The notes: generated from the letters alone by a model not told the origin. A DNA stretch of 64,000 nucleotides from Nocardiopsis alba DSM 43377 (GCF_000341225.1 NZ_ANAC01000031.1:1-64000); one strand, 5' to 3'; shown: positions 32,081-40,702, numbered from the stretch's first letter. Translations and numbers: made by a program.

Positions 32081-32147
32081 GAGCCCCACCTTAGACGCCC
32101 GGTCCCCCCACGTCGCGCACGGGGACCGGGACTCCACCGCCGTCGGA

Positions 32148-33362
32148 TCACACGTTCCCCCTTCCGTTCCGGCGCCCGACGGGGACGACGGCGACCGCGG
32201 CGGCCGCGAACAACGCGCTCACCGCGAACACCCAGGGAAGACCGGCGAACGTGATCACCACCGCCATGAGCAGAGGGGTGAGGGTGGTACTGACCGCCTG
32301 GAGCCAGTTCTGGACCGCCAGGGCCCGCCCGGCCCAAGAGGTGCCCGCGATCTCCGCCACCGAGGTGAAGGTGAGCCCGTTGTGCCACATCGTCAGGACC
32401 AGGCAGAGCGGGAGCAGCACCAGGGCGCTCCAGGGCAACGATGCGGGCAGAAGCGTCAGCAGGAGCAGGGCGACGGTGGCGACGATCGCGAGGAGACGGA
32501 CGGGACGCATCCTCTCCCCGTCGCGGTCGGAGACCGCGCCCAGGACCAGACGGCCCACCGCACCGGGCACCTGTGCGACCGCGACCATCACACCGGCGGC
32601 GGGAGGACTCCAGCCCTGTTCCTGCACCAGGTAGAGCGCGGCGTAGGTCATGAGGGTGATCTGAGGGACGCCCAGGAGCATGCTCACACCGTGCACACGC
32701 CAGATCGGCCACCGACGGTAGGGAGAACCGGTCTCCGTCTCCGAAGACGCCTCGGGCCCCTCTCGCGTCGGTCCTCGGTCCGTCATGGTCGCGGGCGGTC
32801 GCGGCGGTGACGCGGGCACCGCGGCCACGAGCGGGACGGCGAGGAGCGCGAGGATCCCGGGAAGCGACATCGCCCCCACGAACCCCCACGCCTCGGCCGC
32901 CCGGGGCAGGACCAGCGCCGCCAGTCCCACCCCCAGGGGAAGCCCCGACTGGCGGATCCCCATCGCCAGCCCGCGTTCCTCCACCGAGAACCAGGTGAGG
33001 ACCAGACGACCGCTGGCCGCGTTGACCGGGCCGCCGACCGCGCCCAGGAGCGTCAGAATCGCCGCCACCCCCCACAGGCCGGGCGCGACCCACAACAGTG
33101 CGAGCGTGACCGTCGTCGACACCAGGCTGATCACCATGGTGGTGCGTTCGCCCACCCGATCGATCACCACGCCCCAGAGGAGGAGGGTGAGCAGCAGCCC
33201 GAACGACGGAAGTCCGGCGAGGATCCCCGCCTGGGCCGTGCTCACCCCGAAGTCCTCGCGCAGGCTCGGCAGGACGACCGGGATCCCGAAGATCGCCGAG
33301 ACCCCGGCCACCTGCGCGACCATGCCGATGGACAGGACCACCCAACGATTCCGCACGAGCAT
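32148..33362 (-). CDS. MFS transporter
   Basis: A 404-residue major facilitator protein with about 12 membrane helices in two halves, split by a hydrophilic loop around residues 193-225. The loop 2-3 signature is present as GVVIDRVGERTT. Resemblance is to CynX/NarK-like or oxalate-formate-like exporters; the substrate cannot be told. It starts divergently from nucS with 73 bp between, and a TAGGCT element lies 6 nt before its ATG. Confidence 0.87.
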   Translation of the reverse strand: MLVRNRWVVLSIGMVAQVAGVSAIFGIPVVLPSLREDFGVSTAQAGILAGLPSFGLLLTLLLWGVVIDRVGERTTMVISLVSTTVTLALLWVAPGLWGVAAILTLLGAVGGPVNAASGRLVLTWFSVEERGLAMGIRQSGLPLGVGLAALVLPRAAEAWGFVGAMSLPGILALLAVPLVAAVPASPPRPPATMTDRGPTREGPEASSETETGSPYRRWPIWRVHGVSMLLGVPQITLMTYAALYLVQEQGWSPPAAGVMVAVAQVPGAVGRLVLGAVSDRDGERMRPVRLLAIVATVALLLLTLLPASLPWSALVLLPLCLVLTMWHNGLTFTSVAEIAGTSWAGRALAVQNWLQAVSTTLTPLLMAVVITFAGLPWVFAVSALFAAAAVAVVPVGRRNGRGNV

Positions 33363-33368
33363 CCGGTC

Positions 33369-33374
33369 AGCCTA
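33369..33374 (-). promoter_or_regulatory. -10 element of the MFS gene (TAGGCT)
   Basis: TAGGCT on the minus strand lies 6 nt before the ATG, as at pncB, trpS and pduO. Confidence 0.45.
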
Positions 33375-33416
33375 GATCGTCTCTGTCCGGGGAACCGTCG
33401 CCGGGATCCCACCGGA

Positions 33417-33434
33417 GGAGGTAACGTGACCTCC
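33417..33434 (+). promoter_or_regulatory. Palindrome at the nucS start
   Basis: GGAGGTAACGTGACCTCC, an 18-bp palindrome with one mismatched pair, ends one base before the nucS GTG and includes a TAACGT -10-like hexamer 8 nt from that codon. It could be an operator for nucS. Confidence 0.4.
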
Positions 33435-33435
33435 C

Positions 33436-34113
33436 GTGCGTCTCGTCATCGCGCGGTGCAGCGTCGACTATGCCGGCCGGCTCACCGCCCACCTGCCCAT
33501 GGCCCCCCGTCTGATCCTCATCAAGGCCGACGGAAGCGTGTCCATCCACGCCGACGACCGGGCCTTCAAACCCCTGAACTGGATGAACCCCCCGTGCAAG
33601 CTGCGCGAGGAGATCGTCCAGGACGGACCCGACGTCTGGACGGTCACCCACAGCAAGTCCGGTGAGAAGCTCGTGCTGACGATGGAGGAGATCATGCACG
33701 ACTCCTCGCACGAGCTCGGCAAGGACCCCGGCCTCCAGAAGGACGGGGTCGAGGCCCACCTCCAGGAGCTGTTGGCCGAGCACATCACCACGCTCGGCGA
33801 GGGCTACACGCTCATTCGGCGCGAATACCCCACGGCGATCGGCCCGGTCGACATCCTGTGCCGTGACGGCGAGAACAGGACCGTCGCCGTCGAGCTCAAG
33901 CGTCGCGGTGAGATCGACGGGGTCGAACAGCTCACCCGTTACCTCGAACTCCTCAACCGGGACCCCTCCCTGGCCCCCGTGACGGGCGTGTTCGCCGCCC
34001 AGGAGATCAAGCCGCAGGCCCGGGTCCTGGCCGAGGACCGCGGTATCGCGTGCGTCGTCCTGGACTACGACGAACTGCGCGGCATCGAGCCCGACACGCT
34101 CCGACTGTTCTGA
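33436..34113 (+). CDS. nucS: Mismatch-specific endonuclease NucS
   Basis: A 225-residue nuclease that performs mismatch repair in actinobacteria lacking MutS/MutL, cutting both strands at G-T, G-G and T-T mismatches. The C-terminal nuclease core shows D139 (GPVDILCRDG), E153 and K155 (VAVELKRRG), and a downstream Gln in GVEQLTRYLE, giving a RecB-like D-ExK-Q site. The GTG at 33436 gives the conserved MRLVIARCSVDYAGRL start. In mycobacteria the gene lies close to the epimerase and thiolase genes, as it does here. Confidence 0.95.
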   Translation: MRLVIARCSVDYAGRLTAHLPMAPRLILIKADGSVSIHADDRAFKPLNWMNPPCKLREEIVQDGPDVWTVTHSKSGEKLVLTMEEIMHDSSHELGKDPGLQKDGVEAHLQELLAEHITTLGEGYTLIRREYPTAIGPVDILCRDGENRTVAVELKRRGEIDGVEQLTRYLELLNRDPSLAPVTGVFAAQEIKPQARVLAEDRGIACVVLDYDELRGIEPDTLRLF

Positions 34114-34168
34114 CCCCGACCCCTTCGGCGGGGGTGTGCGACCCCGACGTGTCCGCACGCCCCCGGGC

Positions 34169-34186
34169 GTCCTCCGATCGGAGGAC
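34169..34186. promoter_or_regulatory. 18-bp perfect palindrome upstream of the ABC/two-component operon
   Basis: GTCCTCCGATCGGAGGAC, a perfect inverted repeat 57 bp before the ABC gene. A GTCGG/CCGAC repeat (34191-34205) and a GATACC element follow. It is well placed as the binding site for the response regulator encoded at the end of the same operon. Confidence 0.5.
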
Positions 34187-34243
34187 AACGGTCGGTCTCC
34201 CCGACGGATACCCACCGTGCCCCGGGCCCGGAATCCTGGGGGC

Positions 34244-35110
34244 ATGAGCGGAACAGTCATCGAGGTCGAAGGCCTCACCAAACGCTACGGCGACAACGAC
34301 GCGGTCGCCGGCATCGATCTGAGCGTCCCCCGAGGAGAGGTCTTCTCCTTCCTCGGTCCCAACGGAGCGGGCAAGACCACCACGGTCGAGATCCTGGAGG
34401 GCTTCCGTACCCGGACCGGAGGCTCCGCCCGGGTCCTGGGCCGGGACCCCGGCACGGCCGGCGCGGACTGGCGCGCCCGGATCGGGATCGTGTGGCAGAA
34501 GGAGACCATGGTCCCCAAGCTGCCGGTGCGCGACGTGGTGCGACACTTCGCGGGCTACTACCCGCTCGCCCACGACCCGGACGAGGTCGTGGAGATGGTC
34601 GGACTGGCCGAGAAGGCCAAGGCCATGCCGGACTCCCTCTCCGGAGGTCAGCGCCGCCGCCTGGACGTGGCCCTCGGCATCATCGGCCGTCCCGAACTGC
34701 TCTTCCTCGACGAGCCCACCACCGGTTTCGACCCCCGGGCCCGACGCGAGTTCTGGGAGCTGATCCAGGGGCTGGCCCGAGAGGGCACCACCATCGTCCT
34801 CACCACCCATTATCTGGAGGAGGCCGAGTTCCTCGCCGACCGGGTGTGCGTGATCGCCGCCGGCCGGATCAGGGCCCTGGACACCCCCGCCTCCCTGGGC
34901 GGGCGCGCCTCCGCGCAGGCCACGGTGGCCTGGTCGGAGGAGGGTGCGCGTCGGGAGGTCCGGACCGAGGAGCCCACCCGGACCGTCGCCGAGCTGAGCG
35001 CGCGCTTCCCCGGGGAGATCCCGGAGCTGAGCGTGCACCGCCCCACCCTCGAGGAGATCTACCTCGGGATGATCGAGGACGCCCACGTGCCCGAGGAGAC
35101 CGCGGTATGA
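34244..35110 (+). CDS. ABC-2 transporter ATP-binding protein
   Basis: A 288-residue ATPase. Walker A is GPNGAGKTT, the Q-loop is in IVWQKE, the signature is SLSGGQRRRLDVALG, Walker B is LLFLDEPTTGFD and the switch histidine is in LTTHY. The domain at the C-terminus (TLEEIYLGM) is of the DrrA/CcmA type, so drug, lipid or peptide export is likely. The ATG at 34244 starts the conserved region. Its stop overlaps the permease start (ATGA). Confidence 0.93.
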   Translation: MSGTVIEVEGLTKRYGDNDAVAGIDLSVPRGEVFSFLGPNGAGKTTTVEILEGFRTRTGGSARVLGRDPGTAGADWRARIGIVWQKETMVPKLPVRDVVRHFAGYYPLAHDPDEVVEMVGLAEKAKAMPDSLSGGQRRRLDVALGIIGRPELLFLDEPTTGFDPRARREFWELIQGLAREGTTIVLTTHYLEEAEFLADRVCVIAAGRIRALDTPASLGGRASAQATVAWSEEGARREVRTEEPTRTVAELSARFPGEIPELSVHRPTLEEIYLGMIEDAHVPEETAV

Positions 35111-35976
35111 GCACCCCCACGACCGAGACCACCGCCGTCCCCCGCACCGAGGGGACGGTGGCCGACATTCCGCGCGGCCGTCCCGTGGGAGCGCTTCGCA
35201 TCGGCCTGTCCCGGGGATGGATGGAGATCCGATCCTTCGGCCGCGAGTGGGAGAGCGTGGTCTTCACCTTCTCCCTGCCGACACTCATCCTGATCATGTT
35301 CGCGGCGATCTTCGACGGCATGTTCGACATGGGGATGCCCGCCGTCGACTACTACCTGCCCGGGATCATCGCCATGGGGCTGATGTCGGTGAGCTTCCAG
35401 ACGCTGGGCACCGCGATCGCCGCCGAACGCGACCACGGGGCGCTGCGTCGTGTGCGCGGTACCCCGATGCCGCCGAGCTCCTACTTCATCGGCAAGACCG
35501 TCCTCATCATGTTCCTCGCGTCGGGGCAGCTGATCCTGCTGCTGGGCGTCGCGGCGCTGTTCTTCGACGCCTCCCTGCCCACCGACGCCTCCTCGTGGGC
35601 GACCATCGTCTGGGTGTTCGCTCTCGGCACCGTCGGCTGCGCCCTTCTGGGGATCGCCGTCAGCTCGCTGGCCCGCTCGGCCCAGGCCGCCTCCGCCGTG
35701 GTCGTCGTGCCCTTCCTCGTCCTTCAGTTCACCTCGGGCATCTTCGTCCCTGTCATGGCCCTGCCGGACTGGGTGCTGACCGGCGCCTCCCTCTTCCCGC
35801 TGCTGTGGATGGCCCAGGGCATGCGCGCCGGTTTCTTCCCCGACGCCATGGCCGAGATGGAACGCAACGGGGCCTGGGACCTCCACATGGTCGCCATCGC
35901 GCTGGGCGCCTGGTGTGTGGTGGGCTTGGTCGTGACCCTGGCGACGTTCCGTTGGAAGACCCGGAAGGACGGCTGA
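35107..35976 (+). CDS. ABC-2 transporter permease
   Basis: A 289-residue membrane protein of the ABC-2 type with six predicted membrane helices. The family signature spans ERDHGALRRVRGTPMPP followed by the YFIGKT helix. The start overlaps the stop of the ATPase gene by four bases, so the two are translationally coupled. The export substrate is unknown. Confidence 0.9.
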   Translation: MSTPTTETTAVPRTEGTVADIPRGRPVGALRIGLSRGWMEIRSFGREWESVVFTFSLPTLILIMFAAIFDGMFDMGMPAVDYYLPGIIAMGLMSVSFQTLGTAIAAERDHGALRRVRGTPMPPSSYFIGKTVLIMFLASGQLILLLGVAALFFDASLPTDASSWATIVWVFALGTVGCALLGIAVSSLARSAQAASAVVVVPFLVLQFTSGIFVPVMALPDWVLTGASLFPLLWMAQGMRAGFFPDAMAEMERNGAWDLHMVAIALGAWCVVGLVVTLATFRWKTRKDG

Positions 35977-35981
35977 CCACC

Positions 35982-37241
35982 ATGACCGCACAGGCCCCGG
36001 AACACGGCACCGTGCCAGACCGGGAGGGGGAACACGACCCGCTCTCGGCCCCTCCGGAACGGCACGCCTGGGACGTGGGCCTCTGGTGGGACCTGTACTT
36101 CACCGGGACGATGCTCGCCATGACGGTGCTGGCTCTGCTGACCGGTCCGGAACGGTGGCGGTGGGCGACCGCGGGGCTCATGCTCGCCGTCATCGCCCTC
36201 CACTACGCCCTGGTCCGGCGGTACTTCCAGACCGGCGGGGCCGAGCCCTCCTGGGTCGGTCCCTTTCCTGTGGCGCTCCTGCTGCTCCTGCCGACCCTGC
36301 CGGCGGTGATCCTGAACCCGGCCCTGACCTTCCTCCTCATCGCGCTCTCCCCGTTGGCCTTCATGACCCTGGGGAGCATGCTCGCCGTGCCCACCGTGGG
36401 GATGATCCTGATCGTCCCGACCCTGTGGTCCGGTCTGCTCGGCCGACAGGAATGGGGGGACGTCGGGATCTCCCTCCTGATCAACGGCACGTTGCTGGCC
36501 TTCGCGTTCTGGTTCGGGAGCTGGTTCGAGCGGATCGTGGAGCAGAGCTATGAGCGCTATTCCCTCATCGAACAGCTCCAGCACAGCCGAGAGGAGGCCA
36601 CCCGCCTCTCAGAACAGGCGGGGGCGATGGCCGAACGGGAACGTCTGGCCCGGGAGATGCACGACACCCTCGCCCAAGGGTTCACCAGCATCATCACCCT
36701 GGCCCAGGCGGTCGAGTCGGAGATGGACACCGACCCCGACACCGCCCGCCGTCACCTGGTGCTCATGCGCGAGACCGCGGCGGAGAACCTGGCGGAGGCG
36801 CGGGCGATGGTGGCCGCCCGTCAGGCGGTCGGGGTGGAGGGCGGCGACCTGGGCTCGGCCCTGACCCGGATCTGCGGGCGGCTGGGCAGGGAGCTGGGCA
36901 TCGAGGTGACCCCCACCGTGACGGGGACCCCCGAGGAGCTCCCCAACGACCTCCAGGTGTGTCTGCTGCGCACGGCGCAGGAGGCCCTGGCCAACGTCCG
37001 CAAGCACGCGGACGCGGACCGGACCGGGGTCTGTCTGGCCTACACCGACGTCGGTGTCTCCCTGAGCGTCTCCGACAACGGACGCGGCTTCGACACCGCC
37101 CTCCCCGGCCACGGCAACGGGCTCGCGAACATGCGGCACCGGGCCGAGTCGGTCGGTGGGACGCTCGACCTCGAAAGCGTTCCCGGGCAGGGCACCACCG
37201 TCCGTCTGACCATTCCGAGCGAGGAGACCTCGACATCATGA
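35982..37241 (+). CDS. Sensor histidine kinase, NarL/DesK type
   Basis: A 419-residue membrane kinase. Five or six helices lie in the first 185 residues, with little extracellular loop, so it may sense the membrane itself. The HisKA_3 helix has the phospho-acceptor H227 in REMHDTLAQGF. The ATPase domain has ALANVRKHA (N box) and VSDNGRGFD (G1). Small soluble-loop size and operon partners resemble LiaS or DesK sensors of envelope stress or lipids. The ATG lies 5 nt after the permease stop; its own stop overlaps the next start. Confidence 0.92.
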   Translation: MTAQAPEHGTVPDREGEHDPLSAPPERHAWDVGLWWDLYFTGTMLAMTVLALLTGPERWRWATAGLMLAVIALHYALVRRYFQTGGAEPSWVGPFPVALLLLLPTLPAVILNPALTFLLIALSPLAFMTLGSMLAVPTVGMILIVPTLWSGLLGRQEWGDVGISLLINGTLLAFAFWFGSWFERIVEQSYERYSLIEQLQHSREEATRLSEQAGAMAERERLAREMHDTLAQGFTSIITLAQAVESEMDTDPDTARRHLVLMRETAAENLAEARAMVAARQAVGVEGGDLGSALTRICGRLGRELGIEVTPTVTGTPEELPNDLQVCLLRTAQEALANVRKHADADRTGVCLAYTDVGVSLSVSDNGRGFDTALPGHGNGLANMRHRAESVGGTLDLESVPGQGTTVRLTIPSEETSTS

Positions 37242-37873
37242 TCAGAGTCCTGTTGGTGGACGACCACCCCGTGGTCCGCGAGGGCATCCGAGGCATGCTC
37301 AGCACCGAGCCGGACCTGGACATCGTCGGAGACGCCGGTTCCGGACCCGAGGCCGTGGTCCGCGCCGCCGAGCTGGCCCCGGACGTGATCCTGATGGACC
37401 TGAGGATGCCCGGCGGCGACGGCGTCGAGGCCACCGAACGGATCCGCGCCGCGCACCCCGGTGTCCATGTGCTCGTCCTCACCACCTACGACACCGACAC
37501 CGACATCCTGCGCGCGGTCGAGGCCGGCGCCACGGGCTACCTGCTCAAGGACACCCCTCGGGGGGAGTTGGCGGAGGCGGTCCGGTCGGCGGCGCGCGGC
37601 GAGACCGTGCTCAGCGGACACCTGGCGGGGAAGCTGCTGACCGGGGTGCGTCGACGTTCCGAACCGGAGGGCCCCTCGCTCTCCCCTCGGGAGGTGGAGG
37701 TGCTGCGCCTGGCCGCCGACGGGCACACCAACGCGGTGATCGGGCGCACCCTGCACATCAGCGCCACCACGGTGAAGACGCATCTGATGCGCATCTACGA
37801 GAAACTGGGTGTGGGAGACCGCACCTCGGCCGTGACCCGGGCTCTCCGACGCGGACTGCTTCCGGAGCGTTAG
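37238..37873 (+). CDS. NarL/LuxR-family response regulator
   Basis: A 211-residue regulator. The receiver domain has D8/D9 (LLVDDHP), the phospho-acceptor D54 (LMDLRMPGGDG), a threonine in LTTYD and K104-type lysine in LLKDTPRGEL. The LuxR-type helix-turn-helix is at about 145-205 (LSPREVEVLRLAADG, ATTVKTHL). It follows the kinase with an ATGA overlap, so it is the kinase's partner and probably controls the ABC operon from the palindrome at 34169-34186. Confidence 0.94.
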   Translation: MIRVLLVDDHPVVREGIRGMLSTEPDLDIVGDAGSGPEAVVRAAELAPDVILMDLRMPGGDGVEATERIRAAHPGVHVLVLTTYDTDTDILRAVEAGATGYLLKDTPRGELAEAVRSAARGETVLSGHLAGKLLTGVRRRSEPEGPSLSPREVEVLRLAADGHTNAVIGRTLHISATTVKTHLMRIYEKLGVGDRTSAVTRALRRGLLPER

Positions 37874-37875
37874 GA

Positions 37876-37915
37876 AACCCCGAAATCAGGGCACTCTCAG
37901 GGATTTCCCGGGGTT
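37876..37915 (+). terminator. Hairpin terminator after the response regulator
   Basis: AACCCC and GAAATC pair with GATTTC and GGGGTT around a 14-nt loop with a 2-nt bulge, 3 nt after the stop. Confidence 0.65.
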
Positions 37916-37947
37916 CTCCAGGCCGTTTTCCACGGAAGAATCGTCAT

Positions 37948-38619
37948 ATGATGAAGCCGATGAGCGAGATCACCCCCAGCGATGACCCGAACCACCTGAT
38001 CCGGGCCTCCGACGCCGACCGCGACGCCGTCGCGCACCGTCTGCGCGAGGGACTGGCCGAAGGCCGCCTGGACCCCGACGAGCACGGAGAGCGCCTCGAC
38101 GCGGTCTACCGGGCCAAGACCCTCGGTGAGCTGGTGCCGCTCACCAAGGATCTGCCGGACACCACCTCCGCCTCCGGTTCCGCCCCCGTCCCCGCCGACT
38201 TCCGTTCGCCGCGCCCCGTGTACGGGGCGGGACGGGTCGTGAACGGCTCCTCCACCAGTTCGTTGGCCGTGGCCTTCGTGGGCGGCGCCGACCGTTCCGG
38301 GGACTGGGTTCTTCCGAAGAACTTCTACACCTCCGCGGTGATGGGCGGCGTCGACATCGACCTGCGCGAGGCCCGGTTCACCCATCGTGAGACCACCATC
38401 TGGATCTGCGCGACCATGGGCGGGGTCGGGATCATCGTGCCCGACGACATCCAGATCCGCGTGCACGGGCTGCCGATCATGGGCGGCTTCGGGATCGAGG
38501 AGGGAGCTCCGCCCAGCGTCGTGGATCCGGAGGCTCCGATCGTGCACATCCGCGGTCTCGCGTTGATGGGCGGGGTGGGGATCAAGTATCGGCCTCGCCG
38601 CTACCAGGGTGAGAAGTAG
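37948..38619 (+). CDS. DUF1707 protein with cell-wall-active antibiotic response (LiaF-like) domain
   Basis: A 223-residue protein. The N-terminal DUF1707 domain (about 18-70; IRASDADRDAVAHRLREGL) is followed by a LiaF-like C-terminal repeat domain with several MGG motifs (VMGGVDIDLREA, TMGGVGIIVP, IMGGFGIEEG, LMGGVGIKYR). No membrane segment is evident. In Bacillus, LiaF works with LiaRS, and this gene follows an ABC/two-component operon, so a role in the same envelope response is plausible but rests on position only. The first ATG is used; the third ATG, 12 nt downstream, is also possible. Confidence 0.8.
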   Translation: MMKPMSEITPSDDPNHLIRASDADRDAVAHRLREGLAEGRLDPDEHGERLDAVYRAKTLGELVPLTKDLPDTTSASGSAPVPADFRSPRPVYGAGRVVNGSSTSSLAVAFVGGADRSGDWVLPKNFYTSAVMGGVDIDLREARFTHRETTIWICATMGGVGIIVPDDIQIRVHGLPIMGGFGIEEGAPPSVVDPEAPIVHIRGLALMGGVGIKYRPRRYQGEK

Positions 38620-38856
38620 TCCTCACGACCGGCACTCGGAATCGGACTCGAAGATCAAGACGATCCGTCCATTCCGGACCTAATATCCAATCACAGTGTG
38701 CATCACCACGTAAGACCTGTGGCTGATTGTGGCAATGTCCCTCGGACTCCCTTGCCGCCCTCCGCGGTGAATGCGAGGCTTCTCCGGTACCTCGTCCACC
38801 CCTGCGTCCATTCCCCCGCCATGGCGAGATGGACCCTTCTCAGCGGAGGAAGCATC

Positions 38857-40374
38857 GTGCGTCCGAGCCACCCCGGACCTTCCCTCACCGGCTCGTCCCC
38901 CAGACGTCGACGTACCACCACGGCGGGACTCACCGCCCTGGTACTGGCCGCCGGCACCCTCGCCGGCGGCCCGGCCCACGCCGACGAGATCCCGCTCTCC
39001 GAGCGGGTGACGGCCGAGGCGATCGAGGCCCATCTGCTGAACCTCGACACCATCGCCTCCTACAACGGGGGCAACCGGGCCAGCGGCACCCCCGGCTACG
39101 ACGTCGCCGCCCAGTACGTCGAGAACCGTCTGGAGCGGGCCGGCTACGAGCCCTACCGTCACGAGTACGAGTACGAGGCCTGGCGGGCCGAGAGCCCCAC
39201 CGTCCTGTCCCGTGTGGCCCCCGACGAGAACCCGTACCGGGAGGGGGAGCACTTCGAGACCATGTCCTACTCCGCCTCCGGCTCCGTCCGCGACGGCGAG
39301 ATCGTCCTCGTCTCCACCGACACCGACGACAGCGGTTGCGCCCCCGAGCAGTTCGCCGACTTCCCCGAAGGCCGGATCGCGCTGATGAAGCGCGGAAGCT
39401 GCGCCTTCGGTGAGAAGGTGCAGAACGCCGCCGACGCCGGAGCCTCGGCCGCCCTCATCTACAACAACGAGGACGAGCTGCTCATGGGCACCGTCGAGCC
39501 CGGCTCCGAGATCCCCGCCCTCGGGCTCACCCCCGCCCTCGGTGAGGAACTGGCCGACCAGGCCGACGAGCTGCGTCTGGACATCGAGGTGGACACCAGC
39601 CTGACCACCGAGCGTTCCTACAGCATCCTCGCCGACACCCCCGGTGGCAGCGACGACAACGTGGTTGTCGTAGGCGCCCACCTCGACAGTGTCGAAGAGG
39701 GCCCCGGGATCAACGACAACGGCAGCGGCTCGGCCTTCGTCCTGGAGAGCGCCGTCCAGCTGGCCCAGCAGGAGGACCCGAACAACAAGGTCCGCTTCGC
39801 CTTCTGGGGCACCGAGGAGTCCGGCCTGGTCGGCTCCAACGAGTACGTCGCGAGCCTCGACGAGGATCGACTCGACGACATCGCGCTCTACCTGAACTTC
39901 GACATGATCGGCTCGCACAACTACGGCCGTTTCGTCCTCGACGGCAGGATGGAACTGCCCGGTTCCGGCGGAGCGCCCTCCGGCTCCGGCGCCATCGCCA
40001 AGATCTTCGAGGACTACTTCGCCTCCCAGGGCCAGGTCAGCGAGCCGGGCGTACTGAGCGGACGCAGTGACTACCTGGCCTTCATGCAGGCCGGTATCCC
40101 CTCCGGCGGTCTGTTCAGCGGGGCCGACGGCACCAAGACCGCCGAGCAGGTCGAATGGTACGGCGGTACCGAGGGCGAGCTGTTCGACCCGTACTACCAC
40201 ACGGCCGAGGACACCCTGGAGAACATCAACATGGACTCCGTCGCCGAGCTGTCCGCGGCGGGTGCCCACGGCATCGAGTTCCTCGCCGAGAACACCCTGC
40301 CGGTCAACGGCGTCACCCCGCTCTCGCAGCCCGTCGTGGATCTGCCCCGTCTGGGCGATGCCTGGGTGAGGTAG
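38857..40374 (+). CDS. Secreted M28 aminopeptidase with PA domain
   Basis: A 505-residue exported zinc peptidase. The signal peptide includes an arginine cluster and ends at AHA-DE (about 42). A protease-associated (PA) domain (about 140-235) is inserted before the catalytic region. Metal ligands are H275 (GAHLDS), D287 (INDNGSG), E320/E321 (GTEESG), D349 (NFDMIGS) and the histidine of YYHTAEDT. The layout matches Streptomyces griseus-type aminopeptidases. The GTG at 38857 is chosen for the GGAGGA 6 nt upstream and the signal peptide that follows; the longer open frame lacks both. Confidence 0.92.
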   Translation: MRPSHPGPSLTGSSPRRRRTTTAGLTALVLAAGTLAGGPAHADEIPLSERVTAEAIEAHLLNLDTIASYNGGNRASGTPGYDVAAQYVENRLERAGYEPYRHEYEYEAWRAESPTVLSRVAPDENPYREGEHFETMSYSASGSVRDGEIVLVSTDTDDSGCAPEQFADFPEGRIALMKRGSCAFGEKVQNAADAGASAALIYNNEDELLMGTVEPGSEIPALGLTPALGEELADQADELRLDIEVDTSLTTERSYSILADTPGGSDDNVVVVGAHLDSVEEGPGINDNGSGSAFVLESAVQLAQQEDPNNKVRFAFWGTEESGLVGSNEYVASLDEDRLDDIALYLNFDMIGSHNYGRFVLDGRMELPGSGGAPSGSGAIAKIFEDYFASQGQVSEPGVLSGRSDYLAFMQAGIPSGGLFSGADGTKTAEQVEWYGGTEGELFDPYYHTAEDTLENINMDSVAELSAAGAHGIEFLAENTLPVNGVTPLSQPVVDLPRLGDAWVR

Positions 40375-40437
40375 GAGGAGCGGCGTCCGGCACGTCCTCT
40401 CGTTCGAGACGGACGACCGGCCCACCGGCACACTGAG

Positions 40438-40478
40438 GGGCGGGTGGCGTGAACCCCCCGGTTCCACGCCACCCGCCC
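40438..40478 (+). terminator. Hairpin terminator after the M28 peptidase gene
   Basis: A 14-bp stem (GGGCGGGTGGCGTG with its complement) with inner AACC/GGTT pairing, 64 nt after the stop. Confidence 0.75.
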
Positions 40479-40593
40479 TGTACGGTGTCTCCCCCCGCGC
40501 CCGTCCACCCGGGCGGCCCCCTCTGTTCCGCCCGGGGGTGTCGCGGCGCGAACACCATGGAGAACTACTGTCCGTAGCTCCCTTGTCTCTCAC

Positions 40594-40608
40594 TGTATCA
40601 GTGATACA
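40594..40608. promoter_or_regulatory. TetR-operator-like palindrome upstream of pduO
   Basis: TGTATCAGTGATACA is a perfect 7+1+7 palindrome; its TATCAGTGATA centre equals the core of the classical tet operator. TTGTCT (40583-40588) and TACACA (40605-40610), 16 nt apart, could form a promoter with this site in the spacer. No TetR gene is in the window. Confidence 0.45.
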
Positions 40609-40689
40609 CATCACCAACACCATCCGATATCGAACGGTGATCCTCCGTGACGGAACGCACCACTCCGAGAACGGACGGCCCCCGGGGCA

Positions 40690-40695
40690 TAGGCT
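40690..40695 (+). promoter_or_regulatory. -10 element of pduO (TAGGCT)
   Basis: TAGGCT lies 7 nt before the ATG at 40703, identical in sequence and spacing to pncB. Confidence 0.45.
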
Positions 40696-40702
40696 GATCC
40701 CC

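Larger units (their letters stand above)
40375..40702. other. Intergenic region between the M28 gene and pduO
   Basis: Holds the M28 terminator (40438-40478), a TetR-like palindrome (40594-40608) and the TAGGCT element of pduO (40690-40695). An in-frame upstream extension of pduO lacks conserved sequence. No cobalamin riboswitch features were recognised. Confidence 0.5.

Noticed and set aside
40375..40702. Cobalamin riboswitch before pduO
   Set aside because: No B12-box-like sequence or suitable stem set was recognised in the 328 bp; the short TAGGCT-ATG spacing also argues against a long leader.
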